Shown: positions 21,813-33,592, counted from the stretch's first letter. The stretch is 64,000 nucleotides of DNA from Panulirus ornatus (GCF_036320965.1 NC_092271.1:14386596-14450595), one strand, 5' to 3'. The notes: generated from the letters alone by a model not told the origin. Numbers and translations are program-made.

Positions 21813-24030
21813 AGAGCGCTATCCTGGCAAGTGGCTGGTATTGATCAACAAACGAACCACATGACCTCCTACACCCATGTTCTCCATCAAGTAAACAAAC
21901 GCACCACACAGTACACGGCTGAGCAACTTCCACTAAATACGGGTCTCTCTTTACCACTTGTTTTCTCCAAAACTCTAGCACTTTCCTCCCCAACCACCCC
22001 ATCCATAAACAAATTATACATCCATGGGGACTTCACTCATCCCTACCGCAGACCAACCTTCACTGGGAACCAGTAACTCTCCTCTTTTCTTACTTGTACA
22101 CATGCCTTACATCCTTAATAAAAACTTTTCACTACTTGCAACTTAACTCCCATACCATACACTCTTATGACCTTCCACAAAGCATCTCTATCAACCCTCT
22201 CATATGCCTTCTCCAGATCTATAAATGCTACATACAAATCCATCTTTTTTTCTAAGTGTTTCTCACACACATTCTTCGAAGCAAACACCTGATCCACACA
22301 TCCTCTACCATTTCTGAAATCACACTGCTCCTGCCCAATCTGACTCTCTATACATGCCTTCACCCTTTCAGTCAATACCCTCCCATACAGTATCCCAGAA
22401 ATACTCAACAAACTTATGTCTCAGTAATTTGAACACTCACCTGTATCCCATTTGCCTTTGTACAATGGCACTCTGCATGCATTTCACCATTCCTCAGGCA
22501 CTTCACCATGATCCATACATACATTGAATATCCTTACCAACCTATCGACAACACAGTTACCCCTTTTCTTAATAAATTCTACTGCAGTACCATCCATACC
22601 CACCGCCTTGCCAGATTTAATCTTCCGCAAAGGTTTCACTAGTTCTCTCTTAACCAAACCTTTCTCCCTGACCCTCTCACTTCACACATCACCCCGAGCA
22701 AAACACCGTACATCTGTCACTCTACCATCAAATACATTCAACAAACCTTCAAAATACTCTCTCCCTCTCCTTCTCACTTAATCACCATCTGTTATTACTT
22801 CCCCTTTGCCCCCTTCACCGATGTTCCCATTTGTTCTCTTGTCTTATGCAAGTAATTTGCCTCCTTCCAAAACATATTTCTATTCTACCTAAAATTTAAT
22901 GATACTCTCTCACCCCAACTCTCAGTTGCCCTCTTTTTCCACCCTTGCACCTTCCTCTTGACCTCCTGCTGCTGTCTTTTATGCATGTCCCAGTCATTTG
23001 TACTACTTTCTCATAAGTATAGTCCAAATGCCTCTCTTTTCTCTTTCACTAACAAATTTACTTCTTCATCCCACCATTCACTACCCTTTCTAATCTGCCC
23101 ACCTCCCACCTTTCTCATGCCACATGCATCTTTTGCACATGCAATCACTGCTTCCCTAAATACATCCCATTCCATGCCCATTCCCCTCACGTCACTTGCT
23201 CCCACCTTTTGCCATTCTTCGTTCAGTCTCTTTTGGTACTTCCTCGCACAAGTCCCTTTTCCAAGCTCACTTACTCTCACCTCTCTCTTCTTCCCAACAT
23301 TCTCTATTTGTTTATGAAAACCTCTATAAATCTTCACCTTTACCTCCACAAGAAGTGTTCAGACATCCAGTAATGCCCTTTGACCAAATCTCCTACTCAC
23401 ATACGTATACTTATGTATAGCTCTCTTTTTAAATCGGGTATTCCTTATCACCAGTCTTTTTTCAGCACACGAATCCATAAGCGCTTCACCATTTCCAATC
23501 ATAACACGAAATACCCCATTACACCAATTATACCTTCAGCTGTCACATTAATCGCCTTAACATTTAAATCGCTCACCACTAATACCATGTCTCATGCGCC
23601 AAAGCTGCTGACACAATCACTCAGTTGCTCCCAAAACACTTGCCTCTCATGATCTTTTTTCCCATGACCAGGTGCATAAGCACCAATAAGCACTCATCTC
23701 TCTCCCTCTACTTTCAGTTTTATCCACATCAATCTAGAATTTACTTTTTTACATTCTATCACACACTTCAGGAGTAATGCTACTCCCCCCTTAGCTCTTG
23801 TCCCCTTACCAATCCCTGACTTTACTCCCAAGACTTCCAAACCACTCTTCTCCTTTACCCTTAAGCTTCGTTTCACTCATTGCCAGAACATCCAGGTTTC
23901 TTTCCTCAAACATACTATCTATCTCTCCTTTTTCTCATCATGGTTACATCCACACTTATTCAGACACCCCAATCTGAGCCTTTGAGGAGGATGAGCACTC
24001 CCTGTTTGACTCCTTCTTCTGTTTTCCCTT
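20375..24030 (-). pseudogene. LINE-A, old near-full-length copy with internal insertion
   Basis: Minus-strand copy covering the whole element. The 3' end near 20375 has three successive stem-loop-like modules (about 20395-20440, 20535-20570, 20745-20790). The C-terminal domain follows (20870-21380), then RT (21390-22520), linker (22560-23360), endonuclease (23360-23990), and the start-codon region with the complement of a SAHPP-like motif near 24000. Frameshifts and substitutions are frequent, so it is much older than the copies at 3 kb or 48 kb. A segment of about 200 bases with (GA)n is inserted in the RT near 21747-21946. Confidence 0.8.
21747..21946. repeat. (GA)n microsatellite and foreign insert inside LINE-A
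   Basis: A GA run of about 70 bases (21748-21815) is followed by about 130 bases of mixed sequence (CTATCCTGGCAAGTGGC... to ...CTAAATACGGG) with no counterpart in other LINE-A copies. LINE-A sequence continues on both sides. Nature unknown; it could be a small mobile element with a GA tract. Confidence 0.65.
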
Positions 24031-24034
24031 TTGA

Positions 24035-24470
24035 ATATTTTAGTATTATACTTGATCGATGTTTCCTGTGTTAGTGAAGTAGTGCCAGGAAACAGATGAA
24101 GAATGGCCCATCCACTTGCATACACATATGTACTCACAAATGTCCATACATGCACATATACATATCAACATATGTATATTTATACATATGCAGACATAAA
24201 CATATACACACGTACATATTCATTCTTGCTTGCTGTCATCCAGTTCCTGGCACCACCCCGCCCCACAGGAAACAGCATTGGTATCTCCTGCTTCAGAGAG
24301 GTATCTACAGGAAAACAGAAAAGAAATGCCACGTTCATTCACACCCAGTCTTTAGCTGTCGTGTAATGCATTGAAACCACCTTTCACGTTTCACATGCCC
24401 TGGTTTAGTCCATTGACAGCACGTTGACCCTGGTATACTACATACATACATACATACATACATACAGTTT
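24035..24470 (-). mobile_element. LINE-A 3'UTR fragment, old form, and (ATAC)n
   Basis: Diverged minus-strand 3'UTR with two stem-loop-like modules (about 24060-24100 and 24285-24325) and the stretch up to the natural stop region (AGCACGTTGACC near 24420). It ends at a short (ATAC)n run (about 24441-24468). Confidence 0.7.
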
Positions 24471-24471
24471 A

Positions 24472-25680
24472 CCTTACCTTCTGCCCCAGAAATCCCTTTT
24501 GTCCACATAAGGTTCCTGCAGCACTCAGGCAGCTGGCTACATTCACTGGTTGAGACCATAAGTCAGGAGGTGTTGTAATGTGTGTGTATTTATGTGCAGA
24601 AAGGGCAAGTCAACTGAGTATTAAGAGCTCATTGTCTTCCAAATGGTAGTTGCATCGTGGGCATGAAGGGTCTTAGGATTCTCCCAGTACAGTACCATGT
24701 CAGTATCACTTCAACACATTTTACATTCATTTCTATGCAGTAGCACTAAACCTCTCCCATTCCATTTACTCTATAACTAACCACCAACCTGCAAGTAGAA
24801 AGAAAAAGCTTATCTTTGCCCCACAGTTCATAACCTCTTCTGCCACCACCAAAAAAAGAGGACTGCAATAACCCAGCAAGCACTAAACATCCAACCTCCC
24901 ATCCAAATCTTAGACTATAACCCTCTGGCCCTACATTCATCAGAAACACTCCCCAGACAGACACAAGTCACACTCTCCAGCTTTTACTGTGGATGTCAAC
25001 CATCACTATAATCACCATTTCAACATATCCCAAGACCCTTCATGCTTGCAGTGCAACTATCGTAAGAAAGATACAGAGCTCGTATTCCTCAATTACCCTA
25101 CATTTTCTTCACATAGATGTACATACATCACAATTCTTAATTACTTACATATATCCTGCCCAAGGGGCACTTTTATCTTTATGGGGCTTTTGCAGTGCTC
25201 AGGAAGCTGGGCATGTCCAGCCTGTTGGACCATGGTACTACATAATGTTTTGTGTGTGTGTGTGATAAGAGAGATTGGGGCAATTGAGCAGTATGTGATG
25301 TCTTCATCCTGGTACTTGCATTGTGGACATGCAGAGTCTTGCCATGTGTTGAATCAGTATTTGTATTATGGTAGGGTTGGATGATGTCCAAAGCATAGAT
25401 GGAAAAGTGTGTGTCTTGTTTGTTTGGAAATTGTGGTCTCAGTTGAGCATATATCTGATAGGTTGTTATTTTAGACTTGAGTTGGGATGTGGTTGTTTAG
25501 TGCTTGTCAGGCCTTTTCACTTTGGAATTGTTTTGTCATCGTTATGTTTGTGGGGGTGGAGGGAGGTGCCAGTAGAAGTTGCTGAAGGGTTAGGCAACGG
25601 TAAGCTTTTTATTTCTGCTTATGGGGTGGTGGTTTGTTTTGGATTGGTCAGGATGGGTAGGGTCTAATGCTTTTACAAAA
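24472..25680. repeat. Unclassified repeat, three copies in +/-/+ arrangement
   Basis: Three diverged copies of one sequence: about 24472-24685 (+), 24745-25105 (-) and 25150-25680 (+). Shared landmarks include CTCAGG(C/A)AGCTGG, a GTGTGTGT stretch, a TTGCAT(C/T)GTGG(G/A)CATG(A/C)AG(G/A)GTCTT block and a GTTTAGTGCTTG block followed by GATAAGCTTTT/GGTAAGCTTTT. The family is not recognised. Open frames inside are short and not conserved between copies. Confidence 0.55.
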
Positions 25681-25812
25681 AATTGATGTGAGCATGGTGA
25701 GATTGGATTTTATTTGGAGTCTCTTGTATGGCTGGATTTTTAATTACAGTTAAGTTAAACTTCTCTGTGTTGATTTTGAGTATAATTGTAAAATTGGAAT
25801 TGATTCTTACAG

Positions 25813-25915
25813 ATGTCTCAGCCTAAAGATCATCTCCTTGATAATGCATGTGCACATCCAGTTACACCCAGGAGGCAATATGCAGCTGATGTAACAGCCA
25901 GAGTACAGAACAGAG
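25813..25915 (+). CDS. SYCP1-like gene, putative first coding exon
   Basis: The acceptor TTGATTCTTACAG sits directly before an ATG and the exon closes at a good donor, CAGAG|GTAATT. The 34 codons read MSQPKDHLLDN... to ...ARVQNR, then a phase-1 base. The ATG at the exon start could be the initiator, with an untranslated exon upstream, or an internal Met. No coiled coil yet. Its phase fits both the exon at 33593 and the candidate at 28030. I see no clear similarity to the SYCP1 N-terminus, which is poorly conserved, so assignment rests on phase, strand and proximity. Confidence 0.6.
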
Positions 25916-26584
25916 GTAATTTGTTTGTGCTGCTTTAGAATATATTTGAAGATTGAATATTATATATAAGATATCTTATATTTTGAGCTGTTTTATGTCT
26001 TCATTCTGAAAGATAAATTATCACATCCACACATTGTCAAAGTTCCAATTTGCATATTTATGTTTCATTATGCTCTATGCTTATTTGCCATTGTTCTGTT
26101 TGAAATTTTTGTGGTGATTGACAAGTGATGAAATTCCCCCATAATTATTTTTCACTGCTTTATAGCTATACTGTAAACATTTCACTGTGGCTGGGATATA
26201 TACATCTTAGTAACTTTTCATTTTTACAGTGGCTGAGGCTTATAAAAGTTGGTAATTTTTCTCATTCACTGCTGCAGGGATGTAATTCTAGTCATTTATG
26301 CTTATTGTGGTGTCCCACTTACTATTGCCAGATACTGTAACTTAACCTTTTTCTTACTTTGGTTATTATATATGGAAACCCTTGTGCAATTTAAACCTTC
26401 ACATTATTTCATAATTTTTGAAGCTTTGTCACTCATACAAGATCAAAGATTTTCTGAAGGTACCACACATCTCTGTGTATGCCTGAAAATACCCCTGGAA
26501 TATCTCATACATTTTTCAGTGGAACAGCACAACTTAAAGGGCATGTGGCAAACATAGTAAGAGTTGCATATCGTTTCATATAGA
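25916..26584. other. Intron DNA
   Basis: AT-rich; no exon or known repeat recognised before the LINE-A fragment that begins near 26585. Confidence 0.6.
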
Positions 26585-28012
26585 AGAGTTGTTAGGGAGG
26601 TGAATGCAAGAGTTTTGGAAAGAGATGCAAGTATGCAGTCTGTTGTGGATGAGAGGGCTTGGGAAGTGAGTAAGTTGTTCGCTGATGATACAGCGCTGGT
26701 GGCTGATTCGAGTGAGGAACTTCAGAAGCTGGTGACTGAGTTTGATAAAGTGTGTGAAAGAAGAAAGCTGAGAGTAAATGTGAAAAAGAGCGAGGTTATT
26801 AGGTTCAGAAGGGTTGAGAGACAAATGATTGGGAGGTAAGTTTGAATGGAGAAAAACTGGAGGAAGTGAAGTGCTTTAGATATCTTGAGTGGATGTAGCA
26901 ACTAATGGAACTATGGAAGTTGAAGTGAGTCACAGGGTGGGGGAAGGGGTGAAGGTTCTGGGAGCAATGAAGAATGTGTGAAAGGCAAGAATGTTATCTC
27001 GGTGAGCAAAATTGGGTATGTTTGAAGGGATAGTGGTCCCAACAATGTTGTATGGTTGCAAGGCATAGGCTATAGATAGGGTTGTGCAGAGGAGGGTGGA
27101 TGTGTTGGAAATGAAATGTTTGAGGACAATATGTGGTGTGAGGTGGTTTGATCGAGTAAGTAATGAAAGGGTAAGAGAGATATGTGGTAATAATAAGAGT
27201 GTGGTTGAGAGAGCAGAAGAGGGTGTATTGAAATGGTTTGGTCACATGGAGAGAATGAGTGAGGAAAGATTGACCAAGAGGATACATGTGTCAGAGGTTG
27301 AAGGAATGAGAAGTGGAAGACCAAATTGGAGGTGGAAAAGATTTTGGTGGAAAAGATTTTGAGCGATCAGGGCCTGAACATACAAGAAGGCGAAAGGCGT
27401 GCAAGGAATAGAGTGAATTGGAATGATGTGGTATACTGGGGTGGACTTGTTGTCAATGGATTGAACGAGGACATGGGAAGTGTCTGGGGTAAACCATGAA
27501 AAGTCTTGTGGGGCTTGGATATGGAAAGAGAGTTGTAGTTTTGGTGCATTACACATGACAGCCAGAGACAGTGTGAATGAATGTGGCCCTTGTTGTCTTT
27601 TCCTAATTTTACCTCGCATGCTTGCGGGGAAGTGTGGTACCATTTCATGTGTGGTGGGGTGGCAACGGGAATGGATGAAGACCAGCAAGTATGAATATGT
27701 ACATGGGTATATATTTATATGTCTGTGTATGTATATGTTGAAATGTATAGGTTTGTATATGTTGATATGTATAGGTTTGTATATGTGTGTGTGTGGGCGT
27801 TTATGTATATACATGTGTATGTGGGTAGGTTGGGCCATTTTTTCATCTGTTTCCTTGTGCTACCTCGTTAATGTAGGAGACAGCGACTAAGTATAATAAA
27901 TAGATATATGGACGTTTATGTATATGTATGTGTATATGAGTGGATGGGCCATTTTTTGTTTGTTTTCTGGCGGTACCTCTGGTGCAGAAAATAGCGATTA
28001 TGTATAATAAGT
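26585..28012 (+). pseudogene. LINE-A copy, 5'-truncated, old long 3'UTR
   Basis: Starts at VVREVNARVLE and runs through FADDTALVADS, the SLNGEKLEE block and the C-terminal WFGHMERM region with many frameshifts to about 27440. A long 3'UTR follows with the terminal stem-loop near 27865-27895, and then an additional diverged 3'-end module (27910-28012) with TATGTATAATAAGTAATTAA. It lies in the first SYCP1-like intron and its tail comes within about 20 bases of the exon candidate at 28030. Confidence 0.8.
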
Positions 28013-28029
28013 AATTAATATTATTCTAG

Positions 28030-28145
28030 GGCCGAGAAAGAGAGATGTTGGCACAAAAGAGCAAAGATTTGAAGTCACTGAAACAGAGGGATATAATGAT
28101 TTAGTTGAGGATGTAGAGAGGACAATAAACTCTGCAGTATTATGA
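28030..28145 (+). CDS. Candidate SYCP1-like exon (alternative last exon or dead exon)
   Basis: After the acceptor TTATTCTAG the phase-1 frame set by 25915 stays open for 37 full codons and ends at TGA 28143-28145. The product runs GPRKRDVG...EVTETEGYNDLVEDV...INSAVL, acidic and protein-like. No GT donor in this stretch would restore the phase needed by the exon at 33593; all GTs fall in phase 0. It may be a terminal exon giving a short isoform, an exon whose donor has decayed, or chance. The sequence just upstream of the acceptor is the AT tail of a LINE-A copy, so the original branch-point region may have been displaced. Confidence 0.35.
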
Positions 28146-28757
28146 GGGATATTTATACATGTAGTACTTATGATGGCAGATTTAGTACAGATTTTCATAT
28201 TGAATTAATGAAAATGAAAAATCAGAATTTCAGAGCCAACTAAAGACATGGTGATGGACAAATTACAACTGTAGGACCTAATCAACTTTTGGGTGAAACC
28301 AAAATGATGAATGATGCAAAAGGTTGAAAGCCTCAGAGCACTGATGATTTTTTTTTTTCATGGAAAAGGGTATTGATTAACCTTATTTAGGGGACAATTG
28401 ATAGAGGATGTAGACATGGTAGGTACTGTTTCATGTATTAGAAAATGAAAAGATTATGAAAATATAGGCAAGGTAACAAATGAAGACCATTAACTCATTT
28501 GGCATGATGATAGATTCAAGTGATGTGTGGATCACTACATCACTACAGCTCTTTGGAAAGTCATGAAAATCTGCGCTATATAAAATACAATTTGAACAGC
28601 CCACCTTAGCCAGCACTTCCTTGTTTAAAGAATGGCTTTGGAAACCCAGATAGTCTTGCTCTTTGCTTGTCTTTATGTTTAGATCTCATAGACTCAACTA
28701 TGTCTAATTCACTATCTCATATGTCAATATCAAAACCACAAACATAAAAGAAAGATA
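28146..28757. other. Intron DNA
   Basis: AT-rich, with no recognised repeat or exon. Confidence 0.6.
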
Positions 28758-31700
28758 TGTCAATATGCGATGTGTGAAGTGGTTTGATTAAGTAATGAAG
28801 GGGAAGAGGGATGTATGTTAATAAAAAGAGTGTGGTTGAGAGAGCAGAAGAGGGTGTATTGAAATGGTTTTTTGTCACATGGAGAGAATGAGTGAGGAAA
28901 GATTGACCAAGAGGATATATGTGTCAGAGGTGGAGGGAACAAGAAGTGGGAGACCAAATTGGAGGTGTAAGGATAGAGTGAAAAAGATTTTGAGCGATCG
29001 GGGCCTGAACATGCAGGAGGGTGAAAGGAGGGCAAGGAATAGAGTGAATTGGGACAATGTGGTATACCGGGGTCGATGTGCTGTCAGTGGATTGAACTAA
29101 GGCATGTGAAGCATCTGGGGTAAACCATGGAAAGTTTTGAGAGGCCTGGATGTGGAAAGGGAGCTGTGGTTTCGGTGTATTACACATGACAGGTAGAGTC
29201 TGAGTGTGGACGAATGTGGCCTTTGTTGTCCTTTCCTAGTGCTACCTCACTCTCACATGGGGGTAAGGGGGTGTCATTTCATGTATGGGAGGGTGGTGAC
29301 AGGAATGGATGAAGGCAGCATGTATGAATACGTGCACGTGTATATATGTATATGTCTGTGTATGTATATTTGTGCTGAGAGGTGCAACTGGAGGGATGTC
29401 TGATCATTATCTTGTGGGGGCTAAGGTGAAGATTTGTATGGGTTTTCAGAAAAGAAGAGTGAATGTTGGGGTGAAGAGGGTGGTGAGAGTAAGTAAGCTT
29501 GGGAAGGAGACCTGTGTGAGGAAGTACCAGGAGAGACTGAGTACAGAATGGAAAAAGGTGAGAACAATGGAAGTAAGGGGAGTGGGGGAGGAATGGGATG
29601 TATTTAGGGAATCAGTGATGGATTGCGCAAAAGATGCTTGTGGTATGAGAAGAGTGGGAGGTGGGTTGATTAGAAAGGGTAGTGAGTGGTGGGATGAAGA
29701 AGTAAGATTATTAGTGAAAGAGAAGAGAGAGGCATTTGGACGATTTTTGCAGGGAAAAAATGCAGTTGAGTGGGAGATGTATAAAAGAAAGAGACAGGAG
29801 GTCAAGAGAAAGGTGCAAGAGGTGAAAAAGAGGGCAAATGAGAGTTGGGGTGAGAGAGTATCATTAAATTTTAGGGAGAATAGAAAGATGTTCTGGAAGG
29901 AGGTAAATAAAGTGCGTAAGACAAGGGAGCAAATGGGAACTTCAGTGAAGGGCGCAAATGGGGAGGTGATAACAAGTAGTGGTGATGTGAGAAGGAGATG
30001 GAGTGAGTATTTTGAAGGTTTGTTCAATGTGTTTGATGATAGAGTTGCAGATATATGGTGTTTTGGTTGAGGTGGTGTGCAAAGTGAGAGGATTAGGGTA
30101 AATGATTTGGTAAACAGAGAAGAGATATTAAAAGCTTTGCGGAAGATGAAAGCCGGCAAGGCAGCAGGTTTGGATGGTATTGCAGTGGAATTTATTAAAA
30201 AAGGGGGTGACTGTATTATTGACTGGTTGGTAAGGTTATTTAATGTATGTATGACTCATGGTGAGGTGCCTGAGGATTGGCGGAATGTGTGCATAGTGCC
30301 ATTGTACAAAGGCAAAGGGGATAAGAGTGAGTGCTCAAATTACAGAGGTATAAGTTTGTTGAGTATTCCTGGTAAATTATATGGGAGGGTATTGATTGAG
30401 AGGGTGAAGGCATGTACAGAGCATCAGATTGGGGAAGAGCAGTGTGGTTTCAGAAGTGGTAGAGGATGTGTGGATCAGGTGTTTGCTTTGAAGAATGTAT
30501 GTGAGAAATACTTAGAAAAGCAAATGGATTTGTATGTAGCATTTATGGATCTGAAGAAGGCATATGATAGAGTTGATAGAGATGCTCTGTGGAAGGTATT
30601 AAGAATATATGGTGTGGGAGGCAAGTTGTTAGAAGCGGTGAAAAGTTTTTATCGAGGATGTAAGGCATATGTATGTGTAGGAAGAGAGGAAAGTGATTGG
30701 TTCTCATTGAATGTAGGTTTGAGGCAGGGGTGTGTGATGTCTCTATGGTTGTTTAATTTGTTTATGGATGGGGTTGTTAGGGAGGTGAATGCAAGAGTTT
30801 TGGAAAGAGGGGCAAGTATGAAGTCTGTTGGGGATGAGAGAGCTTAGGAAGTGAGTCAGTTGTTGTTCGCTGATGATACAGTGCTGGTGGCTGATTCATG
30901 TGAGAAACTGCAGAAGCTGGTGACTGAGTTTGGTAAAGTGTGTGGAAGAAGAAAGTTAAGAGTAAATGTGAATAAGAGCAAGGTAATTAGGTCCAGTAGG
31001 GTTGAGGGTCAAGTCAATTGGGAGGTGAGTTTGAATGGAGAAAAACTGGAGGAAGTAAAGTGTTTTAGATATCTAGGAGTGGATCTGGCAGCGGATGGAA
31101 CCATGGAAGCGGAAGTGGATCATAGGGTGGGGAAGGGGGCGAAAATCCTGGGAGCCTTGAAGAATGTGTGGAAGTCGAGAACATTATCTCGGAAAGCAAA
31201 AATGGGTATGTTTGAAGGAATAGTGGTTCCAACAATGTTGTATGGTTGCGAGGCGTGGGCTATGGATAGAGTTGTGCGCAGGAGGATGGATGTGCTGGAA
31301 ATGAGATGTTTGAGGACAATGTGTGGTGTGAGGTGGTTTGATCGAGTAAGTAACGTAAGGGTAAGAGAGATGTGTGGAAATAAAAAGAGCGTGGTTGAGA
31401 GAGCAGAAGAGGGTGTTTTGAAATGGTTTGGGCACATGGAAAGAATGAGTGAGGAAAGATTGACCAAGAGGATATATGTGTCAGAGGTGGAGGGAACGAG
31501 GAGAAGTGGGAGACCAGATTGGAGGTGGAAAGATGGAGTGAAAAAGATTTTGTGTGATCGAGGCCTGAACATGCAGGAGGGTGAAAGGAGGGCAAGGAAT
31601 AGAGTGAATTGGATCGATGTGGTATACCGGGGTTGACGTGCTGTCAGTGGATTGAATCAAGGCATGTGAAGCGTCTGGGGTAAACCATGGAAAGCTGTGT

Positions 31701-31990
31701 AGGTATGTATATTTGTGTGTGTGGACGTATGTATATACATGTGTATGGGTGTGGGTTGGGCCATTTCTTTCGTCTGTTTCCTTGCGCTGCCTCGCAAACG
31801 CGGGAGACAGCGACAAAGCAAAAAAAAAAAAAAATGTATATTTATGTATACGTTGAAATGTATAGGTATGTATATGTGCGTGTGTGGGCATTTATGTATA
31901 TACATGTGTATGTGGATGGGTTGGGCCATTCTTTTGTCTGTTTCCTTGTGCTACCTTGCTAATGCGGGAGACAGCGACAGAGTTTAATAA
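28758..31990 (+). mobile_element. Old LINE-A fragment split by a younger LINE-A insertion
   Basis: The older copy contributes a C-terminal coding remnant (28758 to about 29098) and long 3'UTR up to 29371, then resumes at 31834 with TATGTATACGTTGAAATG, the rest of the 3'UTR and a stem-loop variant (about 31945-31977). Between them lies the younger copy 29372-31833. The ten bases ATGTATATTT occur at 29362-29371 and again at 31834-31843, forming the target-site duplication. Confidence 0.85.
29372..31833 (+). pseudogene. LINE-A young copy, 5'-truncated, two nonsense codons
   Basis: Begins at VLRGATGGMSDHYLV, the last endonuclease motif, and continues through linker, RT and C-terminal domain to the natural stop at 31634-31636, short-form 3'UTR, stem-loop and poly-A (to 31833). 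Only two stops interrupt it: TGA at 30068-30070 where sister copies have CGA (a CpG-type change), and TAG at 30845-30847 where they have TGG. RT motifs are intact, including FADD just after 30865. Bounded by a 10-bp target-site duplication inside an older LINE-A 3'UTR. Confidence 0.9.
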
Positions 31991-32284
31991 ATATAAATAT
32001 TTTTGAAGCTCATTAAATGCAAGTCAAGCAGTTTGGATGGTTACACTAGCATAATTCTGGTATCTTCCTGATGACTTTGTATTTTTTCTCACCTCAACTC
32101 ATTTAGCTATTTCTCTTTTATTTGTCTGGATACAGTATAAGGGTGATTGTCAAGTCATGCATAGGTAAGAACCTTTGGAAAAGAACTTTGTAGGAAAAAT
32201 GAACAAAATGTGCAGTTCATTGCATTGTTTTATTGGTTATATGCTGAATGTTTTGAAGTGAAGGCTGGTGTGAGGTATACCTTT
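31991..32284. other. Intron DNA
   Basis: AT-rich and unremarkable; no exon seen. Confidence 0.55.
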
Positions 32285-32490
32285 CAGCTAAAATATTCCC
32301 AAACCATTCTTTCCTTTTATCCTTGAGCTTTGTTTCATTCAAAGCCAGAACATCCAGGTTCCTTTCCTCAAACATCCTTCCTAATCATTCTTTATCATCT
32401 TTGCCACATCCACACACATTGAGACTTTCCAGCCTAATCTTTCAAGGATGATGAGCATTCTATACTTGGCTCCTTCTCTTCTGTCTTTTA
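32285..32490 (-). mobile_element. LINE-A 5' region remnant
   Basis: Degenerate minus-strand match to the start of the LINE-A ORF: the complement of the MFEERNLDVLALSETKL stretch near 32310-32380 and of the start-codon region near 32460-32485. The remainder of the element is absent. Confidence 0.6.
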
Positions 32491-32502
32491 GAAATTGACT
32501 AA

Positions 32503-33270
32503 ATTGGACTCCATATCTCAAACTTTTTGAATTACCAAATTCTAGATTTCTGTATACTTGTCTGCATTCATTTCCAGCTCTTATCTTATTCCATTTACCT
32601 ACAACTCTAATACTACATAAGTAATTATTTCATATTCTCTAACATTTCTTGCTTAATTTCCAGCTGTGACCTTTGGTACACATTATTTGCATTTTTCAAA
32701 GAACTGCTCACTATTAAAATTATCAATCTGATATTGAAATCTAAAGGGTGTAAGCAAGTCTCCTGTGACTATGTTTTCCATAGTGGGCAACTTTATAGCC
32801 TTTATTTTTTTTTCATATAAACAACCTCATTTTAGGTACAATCTTTGTTGACATAAATATCTGATAGTAAGAGGTTCAGAGGAGGGCAAAAGAGATTTTA
32901 CCTGAGATAAGAGTTGTTTAAATATAAAAGTAATAGGCTGTAGAGTTGCCCACTATGGAAAACAGTGACAGGAGACTTGATTACATCCTTCAGATTTCAG
33001 TATCAGATTGAAAGTTTTATCAGTGAGAAGTTCTCTGAAAAGTGTAAATAAAATGTACCAAAGGTCACAGCTAGAAATTAAGCAAGAAATGTTAGTTTCC
33101 AACATTTCTTGCTTAATTTCTAGCTGTGACCTGTTGAACATGAAAGAATTCCTTATGTAGTATTAGAATTGTAGATAGATGGAATAAGTTAAGTGCTGGA
33201 AATGAATGCAGATAAGTATACAGAAATTTGGAATTTGGTAGTGTAAAAATTTTGAGATATGAAGCCCAAT
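32503..33270. repeat. Large inverted repeat (fold-back element) with inner perfect palindrome
   Basis: Left arm about 32503-32812 and right arm about 32930-33270 are reverse complements with moderate divergence; landmarks are CATATCTCAAA, TCTGCATTCATTTCCAGC, CTAATACTACATAAG, GTCTCCTGT and TTTTCCATAGTGGGCAACT. The right arm also contains a perfect 32-bp palindrome with a 7-bp spacer (33061-33092 and 33100-33131). No transposase ORF. A MITE-like or fold-back element is possible; alternatively a local inverted duplication. Confidence 0.8.
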
Positions 33271-33592
33271 GAATGGAGAACTCCTTTCCCGTATTAACTA
33301 TGCAAGTAGATAAGTACACATATACGGTAAGTAATTACACATTACATAATTAAATAAGGACATTATCACTCCATCAGTATCCCTAAAAAGTTGGTTTTGT
33401 TATTGTTCATTTCACATAAAGTAGATTGAAAATACACTGAACTGTATTGTATGTGAAAGATGTGCTAGAAATTGGATGAAACATTCTTTTTTGTGTCTAT
33501 TTTGTTTTATGATATTATACTATACAAAAAATATACATACTAGTCTTCCTTTTATCATAAAAATTCCATTATTTACTCATATTTTAAAACAG

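Noticed and set aside
24989..25384. Cys/His-rich 131-codon frame as a small zinc-binding protein
   Set aside because: Spans the junction of two opposite-oriented copies of the same repeat, so it cannot be an ancestral coding unit.
25368..25667. 99-codon frame MVGLDDVQSIDG...
   Set aside because: It lies inside the unclassified repeat and is not open in the other copies.
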